Shown here piece by piece: positions 59,817-64,000 of a DNA stretch of 64,000 bases. The stretch is from positions 78,593 through 142,592 of the forward strand of contig JAWSUZ010000054.1 of the NCBI GenBank assembly GCA_033852165.1, in the 5' to 3' direction. A program made the position numbers and the translations under genes. The notes beneath the pieces are model-generated. The model was not told the origin of the DNA and made no database searches. It saw only the letters and a program-made list of their open reading frames with translations. This DNA comes from Agarilytica sp033852165. Lineage in GTDB: Bacteria; Pseudomonadota; Gammaproteobacteria; Pseudomonadales; Cellvibrionaceae. Position 1 is the first letter of the stretch. Each line of letters opens with the position of its first letter.

Positions 59817-61037
59817 GTGTCAGCTGATATCAAAAAAGTCGTGCTTGCCTATTCGGGTGGGTTGGATACTTCCGTAATTGTGAAGTGGTTACAAGAAACC
59901 TATGAATGTGAGGTTATTACATTTACGGCAGATATTGGTCAGGGCGAAGAAGTGGAACCGGCGCGCAAAAAAGCTGAAGCCCTGGGCGTTAAACAAATTT
60001 ATATTGATGATTTACGAGAAGAATTTGTTAGTGACTTCGTATTCCCGATGTTTCGCGCCAATACCATCTACGAAGGTGAGTACTTGCTGGGTACGTCCAT
60101 TGCTCGTCCATTGATCTCTAAGCGTTTGATTGAGATCGCCAACGAAGTGGGCGCAGATGCAATCTCCCACGGCGCCACTGGCAAAGGTAACGATCAGATT
60201 CGTTTTGAATTGGGTGCCTATGCCCTGAAGCCCGGTATTAAAGTGATTGCGCCATGGCGTGAGTGGGATCTTACATCCCGCGCGACATTAATGGACTATT
60301 GTGAAAAACACTCAATCCCCGTTGATTACGCAAAAGGGAAGAAGAAATCTCCCTATTCAATGGATGCAAACTTGCTTCATATCTCCTATGAAGGCGACAT
60401 ACTAGAAGACCCGTGGGCACAAGCTGAAGATGATATGTGGCGTTGGTCTGTGTCACCTGAACAAGCACCGGATAAGCCTGAATTTATCGAAATCTCTTAC
60501 AAGAATGGTGACCCTGTCGCGTTAAATGGCGAAGAGATGTCTGCTGCAACACTTCTTGAGACTTTGAACAAGAAAGGCGGGGCTCATGGTATTGGTCGTT
60601 TAGACATTGTTGAAAACCGCTATGTCGGCATGAAGTCTCGCGGTTGTTATGAAACACCGGGCGGCACGATTTTAATGCCCGCGCATCGCGCTATTGAATC
60701 CATCACGCTTGATCGCGAAGTTGCTCATTTGAAAGATTCACTTATGCCGAAATACGCAGAAATGATTTACAACGGTTACTGGTGGAGCCCCGAGCGTAAA
60801 ATGCTTCAAGCGGCGATTGATGAGTCTCAGGCGTTTGTGAATGGTGATGTTCGATTGAAACTATACAAAGGCGCAGTGACAGTTGTGGGCCGACGCTCTG
60901 ACGATAGCTTATTTGATCAAAACATAGCGACATTTGAAGACGATGCCGGTGCATACGATCAAAAAGATGCTGAAGGCTTTATCAAGCTAAATGCATTGCG
61001 TATGCGCATTGCGGCTCAAAAAGGACGAGTATTTTAG
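59817..61037 (+). CDS. argG: Argininosuccinate synthase
   Basis: ATP-dependent condensation of citrulline and aspartate. 406 residues. The PP-loop AYSGGLDTSVI (10-20), TADIGQGEEVEPAR, HGATGKGNDQIRFE and SPYSMDANLLHISYEG are family marks. The start is GTG 59817 with TAAGGAG upstream. Monocistronic between two terminators. Confidence 0.98.
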   Translation: MSADIKKVVLAYSGGLDTSVIVKWLQETYECEVITFTADIGQGEEVEPARKKAEALGVKQIYIDDLREEFVSDFVFPMFRANTIYEGEYLLGTSIARPLISKRLIEIANEVGADAISHGATGKGNDQIRFELGAYALKPGIKVIAPWREWDLTSRATLMDYCEKHSIPVDYAKGKKKSPYSMDANLLHISYEGDILEDPWAQAEDDMWRWSVSPEQAPDKPEFIEISYKNGDPVALNGEEMSAATLLETLNKKGGAHGIGRLDIVENRYVGMKSRGCYETPGGTILMPAHRAIESITLDREVAHLKDSLMPKYAEMIYNGYWWSPERKMLQAAIDESQAFVNGDVRLKLYKGAVTVVGRRSDDSLFDQNIATFEDDAGAYDQKDAEGFIKLNALRMRIAAQKGRVF

Positions 61038-61364
61038 CCCATCATAAACGCTACGCGTTTCTTTAAAGACGCTGTAACAGCAAATCTATAGTGTCGGCGA
61101 GCGGATTAGCAATAATCCGCTGCCGTTTTTCTGAAGGCTTTTTCTTTGCCTTCTTTCAAATGTCTTCATGTTTGATCTGGTACCTCCGTATTATCCTAAT
61201 GTAGATTGAAATAAATATAAGCGCGAGCTTAATGATCAGCAAAGATCCGTCTATACTGAAACCGTGACTATTCCGAACTCCGTGTCAATTGGCACAGACC
61301 TCAACATGGTAATCGGAAAGCTCAATCCCCTAACAAAAAATAGCTACGGTGGTATCTCGTCACC
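61038..61364. other. Intergenic region argG/parA
   Basis: 327 bases. Holds the argG terminator. An imperfect 14-base palindrome GTGTCAATTGGCAC near 61281 might be an operator of the downstream ParA gene. Confidence 0.5.
61095..61130 (+). terminator. Rho-independent terminator after argG
   Basis: GCGGATTA (61101-61108), a GCAA tetraloop, and TAATCCGC (61113-61120), extended by an A-T pair and four GC pairs after a one-base bulge, then T5 (61126-61130). Confidence 0.92.
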
Positions 61365-62000
61365 ATGGAACAAGTTTTTGTGGCCAACCCTAAGGGTGGT
61401 AGTGGTAAAACAACGATTTCTTCTCAACTCTCCGCATACTTTGCCAATCAGGGGCATAAAGTACTGCTGGTGGATCATGATGCATTAAAGTGCAGCAGTG
61501 ATTGGTTGTCCATACGGCCAGATAATAGAACCCAGATACGCTCGATCATTGCCAGCGTTGGGGCGGAGATCGATACTCAGGATGCTGATTGGGTGATTCA
61601 TGATATGCCCGCTGCGTGGACCTTGGAAAACGTTCAAGACATTTTGCATGAAGGTGATAAAGTGCTTATTCCTGTCTTGTCCTCACCAAACGATATTAAA
61701 GCGTGTTTGCGTTTTATTATGGCCTTCCATCGTTCAGGTGTTATGGAGTGCGGTATTCGCGTTGGGCTTATCGCAAACCGTGTTCGTTCGAATACGAAAT
61801 ATTCTGAAACGTTAAATGAATTTTTGACGCGCATCGATTTTCCTATTCTGAGTGTTCTACGTGATACGCAAAATTACGTTCGTGCCATGGATGCTGGGCT
61901 CACGATATTTGATTTACCTCCCAGCAAAAATCGTCGAGATACAGAGCAGTGGCAACCGATTTTAGATTGGCTGGAAAAAAAGGAAGTTGAACCAGCGTAA
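61365..62000 (+). CDS. ParA-family ATPase, orphan
   Basis: 211 residues with the deviant Walker A KGGSGKTT (10-17), VLLVDHDALKCSSDW (switch I/A'), and DWVIHDMPAAW (Walker B). The domain continues to about 195. It has no N-terminal DNA-binding part and no parB or other partner nearby. Such small ParA/MinD-like proteins place cell structures (chemoreceptor arrays, cellulose synthase, carboxysomes, plasmids). The true cargo is unknown. ATG 61365 lacks a strong ribosome site. Confidence 0.85.
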   Translation: MEQVFVANPKGGSGKTTISSQLSAYFANQGHKVLLVDHDALKCSSDWLSIRPDNRTQIRSIIASVGAEIDTQDADWVIHDMPAAWTLENVQDILHEGDKVLIPVLSSPNDIKACLRFIMAFHRSGVMECGIRVGLIANRVRSNTKYSETLNEFLTRIDFPILSVLRDTQNYVRAMDAGLTIFDLPPSKNRRDTEQWQPILDWLEKKEVEPA

Positions 62001-62700
62001 ATTCTCCGTTTTTAATTTTCTTTCCAGTTTTTCTGCCTTTACTTCTAACCGAAATATATAACGATTATTTTTATTCGGTTATGTTGTTTTGGTTTCTATT
62101 AATCTCTGCGGGTTTTTAGCGTTAAAATCATATTTTTCAATGAAAGAAAGTTCAGGATTATATTTGTTAGCAATAATTCATCCCACCTTGTCGGCTTCTT
62201 CTGTTTCTGTAAAATAAAATGTCTAATTATTTTTTTTGTGCGGCGTGTCACGTTGTTTCAGTTTTTGAAAAGTCGAGGATGTAGTTAACAGTTGTCAAGT
62301 TGGGGAAAATAATTGTAACTTTAATTTTTATATTAACTGTTTTTATTCAAATCTGACGCCATAATATTTTTTCTGACACCTGAAGCTTTGTGTTTAAGAG
62401 CAATTTTTTCTTGCGAATGAAGGCGGTGTCAGGTCGCACGATAATTTTTAGCGTTTCATTAATGATTAACCTTTCTGTTTTTAGTCCTATTTATTCCTGA
62501 ATGCATTAAATCCTCATATGAATTCATGGTGAGTTCATGATCATACGTTAGTCTCATGTCCGTGTTTTAAAGCGATTTAGCGAACGCTTTAAAGGACTGC
62601 ATTAATAGGGATAATGTTTTGCATGATGGAAAACCATAGGTTCATCTCCCGCTCAATATATAAGGGACGTAACCATAATTTAAAATTTTGGAGACAAATA
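62001..62700. other. Intergenic region upstream of the secreted depolymerase
   Basis: 700 bases, very T-rich. An inverted repeat CTGACACC (62373-62380)/GGTGTCAG (62425-62432) with a 44-base spacer stands out. No gene is supported. Confidence 0.5.
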
Positions 62701-63966
62701 ATGAAAGTGTTAACTAATTTAAGCGGGGTGGTGATAGGTGCAAGTCTAATCCTATCGTCCGTATCTTCGTCTGCGGCCCCTACTCTCGAAAGCTATAACA
62801 TTAATACCGATGAAATCTCGATTTCGGGTTTATCTGCGGGTGGTTTCATGGCCGTTCAAATGCATGTGGCTTACTCTTCTACCTTTATGGGCGTAGGTTC
62901 CGTGGCAGGTGGTGTATACCATTGTGCAGAAGGAACACAAGGTAACGCGACGGGACGGTGCATGGCAGCTGCCCAAGGCGGATCAATTCCAAGTGGTGGC
63001 TACTTCCGAGACGAGGCCAATACCTATGCTTCGCAAGGCAAAATAGATTCAACGTCTAATATGTCGAATGACCGCGTATGGATTTTTACCGGCGGTGCAG
63101 ATAGTGTTGTCAACACTACAGACTCCGATCGATTACGTGATTTTTATGAGTTTTTTACTGACAGTTCGGATATCGTTTACATTCGAAACACTGTTAGTGC
63201 CGAGCATGCGATGCCCACACAAGATCATGGAAGCTCCTGTTCATTCAAGGGTGCCCCGTATATTAACGACTGTAATTACGACGCAGCAGGAGAAATTTTA
63301 AGTCATACCTACGGCTCGTTAAATGCTCGAGCCACTACCGTTGCGAGTAATTTAAAAGACTTTGATCAGTCTGCCTTTCACAGTTCGTTCTATCTTCACA
63401 ATGATGGTTATATTTATGTTCCGGATGCTTGCGATAGTGGTGCAAGCTGCAAATTGCATGTTGTACTGCATGGATGTGTTCAGAATAAAAATAAAGTGGG
63501 CAATGAGTACGCCATGCATACGGGTTACAACCAATGGGCTGAATCGAATAATATTGTTGTCTTGTATCCTCAGACTAGCCTCAGCGCGACCAATCAATGT
63601 TGGGATTGGTGGGGTTATGCGGATCTGGTAGCGGGAGGAGAATACCACCTTCAATCCGGTAGTCAGATGACGTTCTTAAAAAATCTTGTCGATCATGTGT
63701 CAGCAGGTTCATCACCTTCAACCCCCACTCCTACCCCTCCTCCTGGTGGGACTGTTACTCCAACTCCCACTCCAACGCCAAGTAATTGCACAGAAACCAA
63801 TGACAGCACGTGGAATCATGTAAATGCCGGCCGAGCTCATATCTGTAGCTCTTGGTACGCCTGCGCAAACGGTAGCAATACCAATATGGGCCTAAAAAAC
63901 ATCTATACGATGGTTACGCTTGCAGAAACATCATCGGGTTATTACGAGATAGGTAATTGCCCCTAG
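62701..63966 (+). CDS. phaZ: Secreted type II PHB depolymerase with C-terminal accessory domain
   Basis: 421 residues from ATG 62701 (TTGGAGACAAATA before it). A signal peptide (cleavage after SSSA, about 25) shows export. The catalytic domain is circularly permuted (type II): lipase box GLSAG (43-47, Ser45), Asp134 (GGADS), His169 (AEHAM), then the oxyanion HGC (257-259) and NQCWDWWGY. A Thr-Pro linker (about 337-361) leads to a 59-residue C-terminal domain with paired Cys (NHVNAGRAHICSSWYACANG), which is a likely substrate-binding domain seen in depolymerases and other secreted enzymes. It acts on extracellular polyhydroxybutyrate, or a related ester. The window ends just after it. Confidence 0.9.
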   Translation: MKVLTNLSGVVIGASLILSSVSSSAAPTLESYNINTDEISISGLSAGGFMAVQMHVAYSSTFMGVGSVAGGVYHCAEGTQGNATGRCMAAAQGGSIPSGGYFRDEANTYASQGKIDSTSNMSNDRVWIFTGGADSVVNTTDSDRLRDFYEFFTDSSDIVYIRNTVSAEHAMPTQDHGSSCSFKGAPYINDCNYDAAGEILSHTYGSLNARATTVASNLKDFDQSAFHSSFYLHNDGYIYVPDACDSGASCKLHVVLHGCVQNKNKVGNEYAMHTGYNQWAESNNIVVLYPQTSLSATNQCWDWWGYADLVAGGEYHLQSGSQMTFLKNLVDHVSAGSSPSTPTPTPPPGGTVTPTPTPTPSNCTETNDSTWNHVNAGRAHICSSWYACANGSNTNMGLKNIYTMVTLAETSSGYYEIGNCP

Positions 63967-64000
63967 GTTCGGGTAATTAAATGTTGAACTAAACCGCTGC

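Noticed and set aside
1..64000. CRISPR arrays, insertion sequences, prophage, tRNA or rRNA
   Set aside because: Read for but not seen. A short tandem repeat at 42400 is inside a gene and is not a CRISPR array.

Overview
The window reads as ordinary chromosome of a Gram-negative gammaproteobacterium. The gene order repeatedly matches Pseudomonas (rpsF-rpsR-membrane protein-rplI-dnaB; fimX beside serB and an AhpA/YtjB gene; bioB-F-H-C-D followed by an acyl-CoA dehydrogenase; bacterioferritin, bfd, peroxiredoxin, rnt, pyrC, motY, argG). The fused bioH-bioC gene and the Thr-Pro-rich linkers in secreted proteins point to the Cellvibrionaceae (Saccharophagus/Teredinibacter relatives). That placement is inference from gene order and architecture. 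No tRNA, rRNA, insertion sequence, prophage or CRISPR array was found.

Layout. 1-8.6 kb: end of rnr, rlmB, a cytosolic PHB-depolymerase-like esterase, the S6/S18/L9 operon with a probable S6:S18-responsive leader, dnaB, and panC-panD. 8.7-13.8 kb: HAD phosphatase, acs, ppnN and an Smr nuclease. 13.8-22.8 kb: mostly minus-strand genes (DUF4404, an OlsF-like two-domain acyltransferase, an AhpA-like membrane protein, fimX and a PilZ-like partner) interrupted by serB. 23-26.6 kb: the EF-P lysylation set epmB-efp-epmA, then cysE. 26.6-36.4 kb: envelope and signalling genes (lipoprotein with a CX4CH motif, small barrel, DUF3108, 7TM-DISM/EAL protein, DUF3014, srkA, comF). 36.4-41.1 kb: biotin operon bioB-bioF-bioHC-bioD behind a BirA-type operator. 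41.2-47 kb: small orphan genes, an acyl-CoA dehydrogenase, and a ketone-body set (hbdH, scoB, scoA). 47-50 kb: gene-poor DNA holding a 58-residue DUF3094 gene and a solo AraC domain. 50-57 kb: two complementary bacterioferritin genes, a Ser/Thr kinase, a lipoprotein, bfd, peroxiredoxin and rnt. 57.3-64 kb: pyrC, motY behind a FliA-like promoter, argG, an orphan ParA, and a secreted type II PHB depolymerase.

How the genes work together. Two PHB-depolymerase-family proteins, 3-hydroxybutyrate dehydrogenase, succinyl-CoA:acetoacetate CoA-transferase and acetyl-CoA synthetase together outline use of polyhydroxybutyrate and its monomers. The two Bfr subunits, Bfd and a Fur-like site form an iron-storage and release module. 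FimX, the PilZ-like protein and the DISM/EAL protein are c-di-GMP components. MotY behind a sigma-28 promoter indicates a flagellum.

No clearly unprecedented multi-gene system was seen. The strongest leads are the split-function bacterioferritin pair, a dispersed palindromic repeat with compensatory changes, several long perfect hairpins without U-tracts, the PilZ-like/FimX operon, and the gene-poor 48.4-50.1 kb stretch.
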